In this document: piece by piece, positions 6,784 through 14,516 of the stretch
How positions within the stretch are numbered: the first letter of the stretch is position 1
Layout: each line of letters starts with the position of its first letter
From: Anaerolineales bacterium
GTDB taxonomy: Bacteria; Chloroflexota; Anaerolineae; Anaerolineales; Villigracilaceae
Length of the DNA: 15,491 nt
NCBI GenBank assembly: GCA_024763295.1
Contig: JANTFU010000019.1
Span: forward strand, 1 to 15,491
Reading direction: 5' to 3'
Program-made: the position numbers and the translations under genes
Notes under the pieces: generated by a model
Told to the model about the DNA's origin: nothing
Databases searched by the model: none
Seen by the model: only the letters and a program-made list of their open reading frames with translations

Positions 6784-9375
6784 ATGAAATTTATGCTAAA
6801 TGGGCAGGAAAAAGAGTTTAACGGCGACATGAGCATGTCGCTTTTGACTTACCTGCGCGAACACGAAAATATTACGTCGATCAAAGACGGCTGCTCGGGT
6901 CAGGCGTCTTGTGGCGCGTGTACGGTTGAAATCGACGGGAAAGCCAAACTTTCCTGCGTGACCAAAATGAGCAAAGTCGAGGGCGCGTCGATTATCACGC
7001 CCGAAGGCTTGGGCGATTATCGCCGCGATGTGTTTGCGAACGCCTTTGCCGAGAAGGGCGGCGTGCAGTGTGGTTTTTGTACGCCCGGTATCGTCATGCG
7101 TGCGGATGCGCTGATCAATGTCAACCCCGCGCCAACTGCCGATGAGATTAAGCAAGCCCTTACGCCACATATTTGTCGTTGTACGGGATACGCCAAAGTC
7201 GTGGATGCAATCGAATATGCTGCCGAAGCGATTCGAGATGAGAAGGAAATCCCCGCGCCGACAAGCCCCGGAAAGCTGGGTGACCGCCACCCGAAATATG
7301 AAGCCCAAAAACTGGTTTTGGGTGACCACCAGTACACCGACGATCTGCGTTTCGATGGCATGGTACATGGGGCGCTGAAATTTAGCGAATATCCGCGTGC
7401 GCGCGTTTTGAGCATCAACACCAGCGAAGCCGCACAGATGCCCGGTGTTTTACGCATCTTGACTGCTGACGATGTGCCCGGTGAGCGTGTAATCGGCTTA
7501 ATTACGCAAGATTGGCCCCTGATGATCGCTGCTGGGGAGGTGACACATTATTTGGGTGACGTTTTGGCGGTTGTCGTGGCAGGTACCGAGGCGGAAGCGC
7601 GGGCTGCAACGAGCAAGATTAGGGTCGAGTACGAACCGCTGGAAGTCGTCTCGGATGTGTACGAGGCGCTCAAGCCCGAATCGCCGAAAGTGCATGGCGA
7701 GACCAATATCCTTGCACATCCCGTTTTCAAACGCGGTGATATGGAATCCGCCAAAAGCAAAACCGCCTTTGTCTCGAAAGGGATTTACGAAACACAGCGG
7801 ATTGAACATGCCTTTATGGAAGTCGAAGCTGCCGTTGCCCTGCCCGATGGCGATGGCGTAGTGATTTATTCGCAAAGTCAAGGCGTTTACGATGACCGTA
7901 AACAAATTGCCAAGCTGCTGGGATTGCCGCTCGAACAGGTGCGCGTAATTTTGGTGGCAAATGGCGGCGGATTTGGCGGCAAGGAAGATTTGAGCGTGCA
8001 GGGACATGCTGCGCTGGCGGCAAAGCTGCTGGGCGTGCCGGTTAAAGTGCATTTGACGCGCGACGAGTCAATTGTGATGCACCCCAAGCGCCACCCCGTT
8101 TGGATGGATTATGAACTCGGTTGCGATGCTGAGGGCAAGTTGACCTATCTCAAAGCGCGTATTGTCGGCGATACGGGCGCGTATGCTTCGGTCGGCGCAA
8201 AGGTGTTGACGCGCGTCGCCAGCCACGCGGCGGCGGCGTATGATGTGCCGGTGGTGATGAGTGAAGCATACGCGGTTTATACCAATAACTTGCCTTGCGG
8301 TGCGATGCGCGGATTTGGCGTCAATCAGGCGACTTTTGCGATGGAAAGCTGTGTAGATGATCTCTGTGAACAAGGCGGCTTCGACCGCTGGCAGTTCCGC
8401 TACGAAAACGCCTTGCAGGATGGCTCCAAAACCACAACGGGACAAACCTTGCTCGGCGGTGTGGGCGTGCGACGTGCGTTAGAAGCCATTAAGGATGAGT
8501 TTTACAAGACAAAACACGCGGGCTTGGCTTGCGGCTTAAAGAATACGGGCATCGGAAATGGGATGCCTGATGCATCATCAGCGTTGATTACGATTGAAGC
8601 CCCGGACAAAGTGATTATCGACCACGGCTGGACAGAAATGGGACAAGGCGTGAACACGATCGCCCGTCAGCTTGTTTGCAATGAAACCGGCATTCATCCC
8701 GACCTGATCGAGATACGCGTCGATACCAAAGCCGAGCAAAATGCCGGTATGACCACCGCTTCGCGGGCGACATCGCTCTTGGGCAATGCGCTTTTGGATG
8801 CTTGCAAGAAACTTGCCGAAGATTTGAAAAATAAACCCCTCACCGATTTGGTCGGCAACGAATACTTCGGCGAATGGATTTGTGACTGGACGACCAAACC
8901 CGATGCCGTCACCGATGAACCGATTACGCATTATTCCTACAGCTACGCCGCGCAGCTCGTTTCTATTGACGATGACGGGCAGATTGAGAAGGTAGTTGCC
9001 GCGCATGATGCGGGCAAAATCTACAATCCAATGCTCTTTGAAGGGCAGGTTGAAGGCGCCGTCCACATGGGAATTGGTTACGCCATCAGCGAAGATTTAC
9101 CAATGGAAGGCGGTTATCCGCTACATACGAATTTCCGTAAACTGGGCATCTTGCGTGCCAAAGAAATGCCGCCCGTTGAAGTGATCGGCGTCGAAGTGCC
9201 CGATCCCTTGGGACCGCATGGCGCGAAGGGTGTCGGTGAGATTGGGCTTGTTCCCACTGCCGCAGCAGTGGCGAATGCGCTCTATCAATACGACGGCGTG
9301 CGCCGCACCAAGTTCCCAATGAAACTACCGAAGAAACCGCGCAAGAAAGCGGTGAAATTGCCCCAGAGAGATTGA
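6784..9375 (+). CDS. Xanthine dehydrogenase-family molybdenum hydroxylase, fused [2Fe-2S] and Moco domains
   Basis: 863 aa. Residues 1-80 are a plant-type [2Fe-2S] domain with Cys37, 43, 46 and 58 (C-x5-C-x2-C). Residues 85-150 are the [2Fe-2S]-binding helical domain with CGFC (96-99) and CRC (131-133). From about 165 to the end is the molybdopterin-binding region: GGGFGGKED (394-402), GAMRGFG (506-512) and KGVGE with the expected catalytic Glu819. Glu401 and Arg509 align by motif with bovine xanthine oxidase Glu802 and Arg912; Arg477 lies where Arg880 is expected. This favours purine over aldehyde substrates, as an inference. No FAD domain is present, so electrons must go to a separate partner. 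The fused layout matches the family described as selenium-dependent xanthine dehydrogenase. AGAGG seven bases before ATG fixes the start. It is divergent from the GntR-transporter operon. The C-terminus is Lys-rich. Confidence 0.88.
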   Translation: MKFMLNGQEKEFNGDMSMSLLTYLREHENITSIKDGCSGQASCGACTVEIDGKAKLSCVTKMSKVEGASIITPEGLGDYRRDVFANAFAEKGGVQCGFCTPGIVMRADALINVNPAPTADEIKQALTPHICRCTGYAKVVDAIEYAAEAIRDEKEIPAPTSPGKLGDRHPKYEAQKLVLGDHQYTDDLRFDGMVHGALKFSEYPRARVLSINTSEAAQMPGVLRILTADDVPGERVIGLITQDWPLMIAAGEVTHYLGDVLAVVVAGTEAEARAATSKIRVEYEPLEVVSDVYEALKPESPKVHGETNILAHPVFKRGDMESAKSKTAFVSKGIYETQRIEHAFMEVEAAVALPDGDGVVIYSQSQGVYDDRKQIAKLLGLPLEQVRVILVANGGGFGGKEDLSVQGHAALAAKLLGVPVKVHLTRDESIVMHPKRHPVWMDYELGCDAEGKLTYLKARIVGDTGAYASVGAKVLTRVASHAAAAYDVPVVMSEAYAVYTNNLPCGAMRGFGVNQATFAMESCVDDLCEQGGFDRWQFRYENALQDGSKTTTGQTLLGGVGVRRALEAIKDEFYKTKHAGLACGLKNTGIGNGMPDASSALITIEAPDKVIIDHGWTEMGQGVNTIARQLVCNETGIHPDLIEIRVDTKAEQNAGMTTASRATSLLGNALLDACKKLAEDLKNKPLTDLVGNEYFGEWICDWTTKPDAVTDEPITHYSYSYAAQLVSIDDDGQIEKVVAAHDAGKIYNPMLFEGQVEGAVHMGIGYAISEDLPMEGGYPLHTNFRKLGILRAKEMPPVEVIGVEVPDPLGPHGAKGVGEIGLVPTAAAVANALYQYDGVRRTKFPMKLPKKPRKKAVKLPQRD

Positions 9376-9423
9376 AGTTCTCTGAGCTATTGTAGAATTT
9401 CCGCCAACCTTTATCCCATCCTA

Positions 9424-9486
9424 GCCTTCCCCCGAGGGGAGGTACAAGTTCTCCCCCCTTCGGGGGGAGATGTCCGATAGGACAGA
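9424..9486. repeat. GC-rich palindromic intergenic repeat
   Basis: Three adjacent dyads: CTTCCCCCGAGGGGAGG at about 9426-9442, CTCCCCCC/GGGGGGAG at 9451-9469 with a three-base loop, and TGTCC/GGACA at 9471-9484 with loop GATA, followed by a G run. This style matches dispersed palindromic elements found in several bacterial phyla. It lies just after the stop of the plus-strand hydroxylase gene and may end or stabilise that transcript, although there is no T run. Confidence 0.7.
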
Positions 9487-9527
9487 GGGGGGTCCCCACA
9501 CAACATCAAAGAACCGAGAGAATTTGG

Positions 9528-9552
9528 TAGGGGCGGGGTTATCCCGCCCCTA
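9528..9552. repeat. TAGGGGCGGG hairpin between convergent genes
   Basis: TAGGGGCGGG (9528-9537) pairs perfectly with CCCGCCCCTA (9543-9552) around GTTAT. It sits 27 bases from the stop of the minus-strand AI-2E gene and 153 bases from the stop of the plus-strand hydroxylase gene. Neither side has a T run, so it is a stable hairpin, perhaps a repeat-derived bidirectional transcription block. I recall similar words as dispersed repeats in Chloroflexota. Confidence 0.7.
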
Positions 9553-9578
9553 TACTCAAAAACTTGTTATCAGTAAAG

Positions 9579-10718
9579 TTACTCGTTACTTCTTTCGTCT
9601 TTCTCGTTTTCGTTCCCTTGTTCTACCTCCCAAGCCTCGTACAAGTCCTCCCGTAAAACCGGCTCATACCCCATAATGCCTGCCTTCAAATACCGCCCAA
9701 TCACCAGCGCGGAGGCGATCACCGGCACAACGATGATTGCGCCCAAAATGCCTTGCAATACCACGGCGGCAATGATGGCAATAAAAACCACGCCCTCATG
9801 CAAATGGACACTGCGCCCCATCAGGCGTGGACGCAGCCAGATATTTTTGAAATTAATCACAACCAGATAAATCAGAATTGCCAGCATCGCAAACCAGAAG
9901 TTTGAGAGCGGTAAAAAGTTGGAGCCTTCGAGAAAAGCCACTGCAACGGCGATGGCAACCGCAATCGTCGGACCGATATCCGGGATAATGGTCAGCACCC
10001 CAGCCAAAATTCCGAGAATGAGTGCGCTGGGCAAACCGATCGCCAGCCAAGCAATCGAGAAGGCGATTCCCACAATTACCATCAACGCAATCTGACTGCG
10101 CAAATAAGCAGCCCAAATGCTCTTGATTTCCAAAAAGATCGCGCGCGCATCGCGGCGATAGGCTTCCGGAGCCTGCCGAATCACCCCCTCGCGCACCTTA
10201 TCCCAATCCAAGAGTAAATAATAGACGGTTACGAGGATGACCAAGAACCAAGCAGTATTTCGAGACGTGCTGCCCAAAATGTGTAGGGCGCGTTCGGGCA
10301 GACTGCGCAGCAGATTGGCAATAGAGGTTTCTAGCTGCGGGAAATAATCGCCCACATCCAGCACCAGCGAGCCAACAGTGATTGGGGCATTTAGGAAGCT
10401 GATTGCTTCTCCGTAGAGCTTTAATAAATCATCGGTAAAATCTTGCAACTGGGTCAGTAATTCTGGCACAAAGACAACTGGCGAGGCAAAGAAGAGCGAA
10501 AGCAGCAAAAAATAGACCAAATTGACCGCCCATTTATGCGTTATGCCGGTTTTGTTTTTGAGCAAATTAACCAGCGGCATCATAATATAGGCAATCAATC
10601 CGGCAGCGATGAGCGGCTGGAAGGTTGAGCGTGCATACCAACCCAATGCCAAAAGAAAGCCGATCAGCAATGAAAGCGTCAGATAACGCGCCGGGGCACT
10701 CCATCTTTCACGCTTCAT
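9579..10718 (-). CDS. AI-2E/PerM-family membrane transporter-like protein
   Basis: 379 aa with about eight predicted membrane segments: a pair near residues 12-50, one near 65-90, one near 150-170, and a C-terminal cluster from about 205 to 345. A soluble, less hydrophobic stretch separates the first three from the rest. The motif RPRLMGRSVHLHEGVVFIAII, then GILGAIIVVPVIASALVIGRYL, is characteristic of the AI-2E transporter/PerM family (formerly DUF20). Characterised members include TqsA (autoinducer-2 export) and Na+/H+ antiporter-like proteins; most are of unknown substrate, so none is assigned. The tail is highly charged (EQGNENEKDERSNE). Its ATG overlaps the threonine synthase stop by ATGA with only a weak AAAGAA ribosome site, implying translational coupling to that gene. 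Confidence 0.88.
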   Translation of the reverse strand: MKRERWSAPARYLTLSLLIGFLLALGWYARSTFQPLIAAGLIAYIMMPLVNLLKNKTGITHKWAVNLVYFLLLSLFFASPVVFVPELLTQLQDFTDDLLKLYGEAISFLNAPITVGSLVLDVGDYFPQLETSIANLLRSLPERALHILGSTSRNTAWFLVILVTVYYLLLDWDKVREGVIRQAPEAYRRDARAIFLEIKSIWAAYLRSQIALMVIVGIAFSIAWLAIGLPSALILGILAGVLTIIPDIGPTIAVAIAVAVAFLEGSNFLPLSNFWFAMLAILIYLVVINFKNIWLRPRLMGRSVHLHEGVVFIAIIAAVVLQGILGAIIVVPVIASALVIGRYLKAGIMGYEPVLREDLYEAWEVEQGNENEKDERSNE

Positions 10719-11959
10719 AATTTTTCTTTAACCGCCTCCAACGTGGGCGCGATGATTGGCGCTTCACCGACGGACTTCATTGCCGCCTTCACATCTTTGA
10801 GACCGCTGCCCGTGTTGAGCACCAAAACGGGATCGTCCGCCGCAACGCTCCCCTGTGCAATGGCTTCCACCAAACCGGCATAAGCGGTGGCTCCGGCAGG
10901 TTCCGCGAAAATGCCAACCCGACCGAGTTCCGCTATGGCAGCATAAATCTGCTCATCCTTGACGATGACGTAACGCCCGCCGGTCTCGGTGGCGGCACGC
11001 AGCGCGCGGATACCGTCACTCGGCATATCGACCGAGATACTGTCTGCCATCGTGGTTGCATGGACGGGGGTAATTTCTTCGGTTTTGGCGTTGAAAGCAT
11101 TGGCTATCGCTGCGGAACCTTCTGCCTGCACGCCGATGATGCGCGGCATCTGCTGCATCCAGCCGAGTTTAACGAGGTCTTTAAAGCCCTTGTGAACGCC
11201 CGAAATAATATTCCCATCTCCGACAGAGACAAAAACCGTCAGCGCTTTGCTGTGTGCGGGGAGTGTTTTTAGCGCCCATTCCCAAATTTCAAATCCGGCT
11301 GTTTTCTTGCCCTCCAACGTGAAGGGGTTATAGCCTGTGTTGCGGCAATACCAGCCAAATTCATTCGCCGCACTGACCGCCAGTTTGACGGCATCATCAT
11401 AATTACCGTCTACGAGCATGACTTGTGCGCCAAAGACCAGCAATTGCGTAATCTTGGCGACCGGGGCAGTCTTCGGCGCAAAGATGACGGCTTTATGCCC
11501 AACGGCAGCCGCCATGCCCGCCAGCGCCGCGCCTGCGTTTCCTGTGGAGGCAGTCACGATAGTGTCTGCGCCGATCTGTTTTGCACGCGCAACCAAGATG
11601 GCGCTGGCACGATCTTTGAAGGAGGCTGTTGGGTTGGCGCTTTCGTCCTTCAGCCAGAGATTATGCAAGCCGTGCTTTTTTGCCAACGTCGGCAATTCGT
11701 ATGTCGGTGTCCAGCCAACAGCATAAAGCGGCGTGTGTTCCGCATCTGCGGGGGCAGCGACCGGAATGAGGGGCAGATAACGCCAAAGGGAGGTTTCCGC
11801 GCGCGAGGTAATGTCATCCGGCTGGTATCTTTCTTGGATGGCAGCGTAGTCGAGCAAAACATCCAGATTGCCGCCATCGTGATAGCAGGTGTAGGTGATT
11901 TCGTTGGGGGCATATTTTTTGCCGCAAATGGAACATTGATAGGTGAAAGGCTTATTCAT
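10715..11959 (-). CDS. thrC: Threonine synthase (PLP fold type II)
   Basis: 414 aa, the usual length of short-form threonine synthases, which convert O-phosphohomoserine to threonine in the cytoplasm. An N-terminal zinc-ribbon-like stretch (Cys9, Cys12, Cys25) precedes the catalytic domain. The PLP Lys is expected at 115 in SFKDR; TASTGNAG (136-143) binds the cofactor phosphate; VSVGDGNIISGVHKGF and the C-terminal VLNTGSGLKDV are typical of threonine synthase rather than threonine deaminase or cysteine synthase. The zinc ribbon is odd: the last pair is CYHDGG instead of CxxCGG, so the fourth Cys is missing and His27 could substitute. The ATG at 11959 follows AGGGATTCCCT, a small palindrome at 11960-11970 that contains the likely ribosome site. 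No hom or thrB gene is nearby, so the gene is separated from its pathway. Confidence 0.85.
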   Translation of the reverse strand: MNKPFTYQCSICGKKYAPNEITYTCYHDGGNLDVLLDYAAIQERYQPDDITSRAETSLWRYLPLIPVAAPADAEHTPLYAVGWTPTYELPTLAKKHGLHNLWLKDESANPTASFKDRASAILVARAKQIGADTIVTASTGNAGAALAGMAAAVGHKAVIFAPKTAPVAKITQLLVFGAQVMLVDGNYDDAVKLAVSAANEFGWYCRNTGYNPFTLEGKKTAGFEIWEWALKTLPAHSKALTVFVSVGDGNIISGVHKGFKDLVKLGWMQQMPRIIGVQAEGSAAIANAFNAKTEEITPVHATTMADSISVDMPSDGIRALRAATETGGRYVIVKDEQIYAAIAELGRVGIFAEPAGATAYAGLVEAIAQGSVAADDPVLVLNTGSGLKDVKAAMKSVGEAPIIAPTLEAVKEKL

Positions 11960-11995
11960 AGGGAATCCCTTTTTTTCTGTTGTTGATGTGCGTTA

Positions 11996-12004
11996 ATTTT
12001 ATCA
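11996..12004 (-). promoter_or_regulatory. Extended -10 promoter of the threonine synthase gene
   Basis: On the minus strand the bases read TGATAAAAT: a TGn extension plus TAAAAT (5 of 6 to consensus). No -35 is recognisable, as expected for extended -10 promoters. It would give a leader of about 30 bases before the ATG at 11959. Confidence 0.5.
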
Positions 12005-12210
12005 CTGAGTTTTTTTTGGGGGCGGTATTCAGTGTTCAGTATTCAGGAGGCAGTCTTTACTGATTTACTTGAGTTTCGCCTTTTTAAGGTTTCAGGCGTT
12101 CGCCTTGAAAAATCAGGTTAAAAACGTATTTCGTATTGCGTAATTTTCCTGCTTCTACCAGAATTTGTGGTCACGCTTTTCTCAGTCCACTTTAGTGGGC
12201 TTCGCAGATG

Positions 12211-12318
12211 TAGCACGGTTCGTTTACGTCCGTGCGGGTAAAGTTAACTGCTACAGAAAATTTTTACGAGGATTTTGTTGCTTGCGCTGACCGCACGGCG
12301 GTAAAACCGACCGTGCTA
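12211..12318. repeat. Pair of REP-like palindromes in opposite orientation
   Basis: TAGCACGG...CCGTGCGG at 12211-12237 recurs as its reverse complement at 12291-12318, 53 bases away. Each copy is a 6-bp hairpin (GCACGG/CCGTGC) with an 11-12 base loop; the loops are also similar (TTCGTTTACGT against TCGGTTTTACCG). Each is flanked on its outer side by another small AGTCC hairpin (near 12184 and 12329). Opposed REP pairs of this kind form BIME structures in other bacteria. Confidence 0.65.
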
Positions 12319-12404
12319 GTTGTACAAAGTCCTTTTGGACTGGTTATCTGTTAACGCCAAAACAAAAACCACAAAAAACGGTAGAACTAGTAATTTTCAG
12401 GGAC

Positions 12405-12430
12405 TTACGCAATACGCTTTACGCAATACG
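12405..12430. repeat. Direct repeat TTACGCAATACG x2
   Basis: Two exact 12-base copies (12405-12416, 12419-12430) are separated by two bases. The reverse complement occurs once at 12132-12143, making this part of the large inverted repeat. Confidence 0.8.
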
Positions 12431-12466
12431 GGCTAAAAACGCCTTCAAACGAAGGAGTTTTAGCCC
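12430..12466. terminator. Possible terminator hairpin downstream of the acyl-CoA synthetase gene
   Basis: GGGCTAAAA (12430) pairs with TTTTAGCCC (ending 12466), continued after an internal mismatch by CCTTC/GAAGG around AAAC. It lies 44 bases after the stop at 12511 on the minus strand. The T run (TTTT at 12467) is on the plus-strand side, so termination of the minus transcript would be imperfect; it may be only part of the repeat. Confidence 0.35.
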
Positions 12467-12510
12467 TTTTAGAAAATTAGCGAAACTACTACTGATTTAC
12501 TGAACACCGC

Positions 12511-14466
12511 TCACTGAATACTGCGTATCTCCTCCAACACCGCGCCATTCACCAAAGCGGACGTATCCCCAAGCTCCAGCCCCAAATACGCCGAGCGGAT
12601 CATGCGGCGCATGACCTTGCCGTTACGCGTTTTCGGCAAATCGCTGATGAAGAGAATTTCTTTCGGAGCGAGCGGTTTGCCCATCGCTTTGGCGACCTTG
12701 TCGCGTAACGCGGTACGCAGTTCGTCCGTGGCTTCTGCATCTTTATCTAATACCGCAAAAACAACCACTGCGCTGCCCTTTACGACATCCGGCACGCCGA
12801 TTGCTGCCGCTTCGATAACGCTCTCATGCTCCACCAAAATCGATTCTACTTCAGCGGGACCCAAACGCTTGCCCGCCACTTTAATGGTGTCGTCAGAGCG
12901 ACCGAGAATATACCAGAGCTTATCACTGTCTTTGGCAGCGAAGTCGCCGTGTACCCAAACATCTTTCCACTGTGCCCAGTAGGTTTCGATGTAGCGCTGC
13001 GGGTCTTTCCAGAAGCCGCGTGTCATGCCGATCCACGGGGCGCGGATGACCAGTTCGCCAACTTCGTCGGTCACAGATTCGCCTTTTTCGTTGACCACGT
13101 CCGCAGCGATGCCGGGGCAGGGCGCGGAGAAGGCGCAGGCTTTCAACGGCAAAATCGGATTGCCCATCACGATGCCGCCAGAAATTTCCGTCCCGCCCGA
13201 ATAATTGATAATCGGCACCGTGCCGCCGCCGACTTTCTCGAAGAGCCACATCCACGGGTCGGGGTTCCAGGGTTCGCCCGTCGAGGCGAAGAAGCGCAGC
13301 GAGGAAAGGTCGTGTTTTTGCCAATGCTCATCGCCTTTGGGGATCAGCGCACGCACAAGCGTCGGCGAGATGCCGAGGGTCGTGATTTTATGCTTTTCGA
13401 CCATTTCCCAAAGCCGATTGGGAGCGGGATAATCGGGCGCGCCGTCATAGATGAAGAAGGTGCCGCCCAAAATCAGCGCACCAAAGACCAGCCAGGGTCC
13501 CATCATCCAGCCCATGTCGGACATCCAGTATAAAACTTCATCTTTGTGTAAATCGGTGCCGAATGCCATATCCTGCGCCGCTTTAATCGGGAATCCGCAG
13601 TGGGTATGCACAGCGCCTTTCGGGCGTCCCGTTGTCCCCGATGTGTAAATGACCATTAGCGTATCTTCGGCTGCGGTGATCTCTGTCTCGGCGGCGGTGG
13701 GTTGGCTATCCACTAACTCACCCCACCAATGATCTCGTCCGGCAACCATGTTGATGTCAAGGTCGGCGCGGTTGACGACAATCATGTGCTTAAGGGTCGG
13801 CGTCTGTTCGGCTGCCTGATCCGCAACCGATTTCATATCCACCCCTTTTCCGCGCCGAAAAACACCATCGGCGGTGAAGAGCGCTTTCGCATCCGCGTCC
13901 ACAAGGCGGGTGGTGACAGCGCTGACGCCATAGCCCGAAAAGAGCGGCAAAATGATGCCGCCGATTTTGGCGATGGCGAGCAGCGCGGGGACGATTTCGG
14001 GGATCATCGGCATGTAGATGCCAACGGCGTCGCCTTTGCCCAAACCGAGCGAGCGCAGGGCGTTGGCGGCTTGGTTGGTTTGGCGGTAGAGTTCGCCATA
14101 AGTGACCGCTTTGCTTTCGCCCTCTTCGCCCTCCCAAATATAGGCGGCGGCGTGTTCGGTGGGCGTGCCGATATATTTATCCACGCAGTTGTGGACGATG
14201 TTCATCTTGCCGCCCACGCACCACTGCGCCCACTGGATGCCCTTGTCGAAATTGGCGACTTCGCTGTAGGGTTCGTAGAAGGCGATCTTGAGATATTTGA
14301 GCACGGCGTCAGTGAACCATTTCACGTCTTCGGTCGAGCGCCGCATGAGGGCGTCGAAGTCAGGGATGTCGTGCTGGCGCATGAAGGCGGTCAGGTTTGC
14401 GTTTTCAATATGGTCGGGCGTGGGATTCCAGACGATCTCACCGCCGAAGTCGAATTTTTCGCTCAT
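12511..14466 (-). CDS. AMP-forming acyl-CoA synthetase, acetyl-CoA synthetase-like
   Basis: 651 aa, typical of the acetyl/propionyl-CoA synthetase branch of the ANL superfamily, which activates a carboxylate with ATP and CoA through an acyl-AMP. Motifs: P-loop YTSGTTGRPKG (274-284), NYSGGTE (421-427, adenine site), hinge region GRSDDTIKVAGKRLGPAEVES (522-542) and the conserved catalytic, acetylatable Lys617 in KTRNGK. In place of the GWVTGH motif of classical Acs, it has DMGWMMGPW (317-325), so acetate specificity is uncertain; propionate, hydroxyacids or acetoacetate are possible. The ATG at 14466 has AAGGAG six bases upstream; an in-frame ATG 33 bases earlier lacks this. The last codons (RSIQ-stop) come from an intergenic repeat word. 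The gene lies downstream of the RAYT and repeats, which now separate it from any older promoter. Confidence 0.9.
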   Translation of the reverse strand: MSEKFDFGGEIVWNPTPDHIENANLTAFMRQHDIPDFDALMRRSTEDVKWFTDAVLKYLKIAFYEPYSEVANFDKGIQWAQWCVGGKMNIVHNCVDKYIGTPTEHAAAYIWEGEEGESKAVTYGELYRQTNQAANALRSLGLGKGDAVGIYMPMIPEIVPALLAIAKIGGIILPLFSGYGVSAVTTRLVDADAKALFTADGVFRRGKGVDMKSVADQAAEQTPTLKHMIVVNRADLDINMVAGRDHWWGELVDSQPTAAETEITAAEDTLMVIYTSGTTGRPKGAVHTHCGFPIKAAQDMAFGTDLHKDEVLYWMSDMGWMMGPWLVFGALILGGTFFIYDGAPDYPAPNRLWEMVEKHKITTLGISPTLVRALIPKGDEHWQKHDLSSLRFFASTGEPWNPDPWMWLFEKVGGGTVPIINYSGGTEISGGIVMGNPILPLKACAFSAPCPGIAADVVNEKGESVTDEVGELVIRAPWIGMTRGFWKDPQRYIETYWAQWKDVWVHGDFAAKDSDKLWYILGRSDDTIKVAGKRLGPAEVESILVEHESVIEAAAIGVPDVVKGSAVVVFAVLDKDAEATDELRTALRDKVAKAMGKPLAPKEILFISDLPKTRNGKVMRRMIRSAYLGLELGDTSALVNGAVLEEIRSIQ

Positions 14467-14486
14467 GGTTTGCTCCTTTTCTTTTA

Positions 14487-14516
14487 CCACGAAGGACACG
14501 AAGATTCACGAAGGTT
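14487..14516. repeat. CACGAAG short repeats in the acyl-CoA synthetase leader
   Basis: ACGAAG recurs three times with irregular spacing (CCACGAAGG, ACACGAAG, TTCACGAAGG). In mRNA orientation this reads CTTCGTG words, ending about 20 bases from the start codon and just upstream of the ribosome site. Sequences of this kind recur between genes in many environmental bacterial genomes. Confidence 0.6.

Larger units (their letters stand above)
12022..12526. repeat. Long imperfect inverted repeat filling the thrC-acyl-CoA synthetase gap
   Basis: This gap of more than 500 bases has no credible gene. Instead, matching words occur in inverted order from both ends inwards: GCGGTATTCAGT (12022) with 12499-12510 (11 of 12); AGTTTCGC (12072) with 12480-12487; CGTATTGCGTAA (12132) with both copies of TTACGCAATACG at 12405 and 12419; a TTCTACC..TTTGTGGT block near 12154 with 12370-12388; and a TAGCACGG hairpin at 12211-12237 with 12291-12318. 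Each half also contains small hairpins. It looks like a degenerate MITE-like or REP-pair element. The right end runs into the 3' end of the acyl-CoA synthetase gene. Confidence 0.7.

Noticed and set aside
12058..12501. Target-site duplication suggested by TACTGATTTACT at both 12058 and 12490
   Set aside because: The word is part of a family of similar short words (CAGTATTCAG, ACTGATTTAC) inside the repeat, and the inverted matches extend outside it, so it is not a clean duplication.
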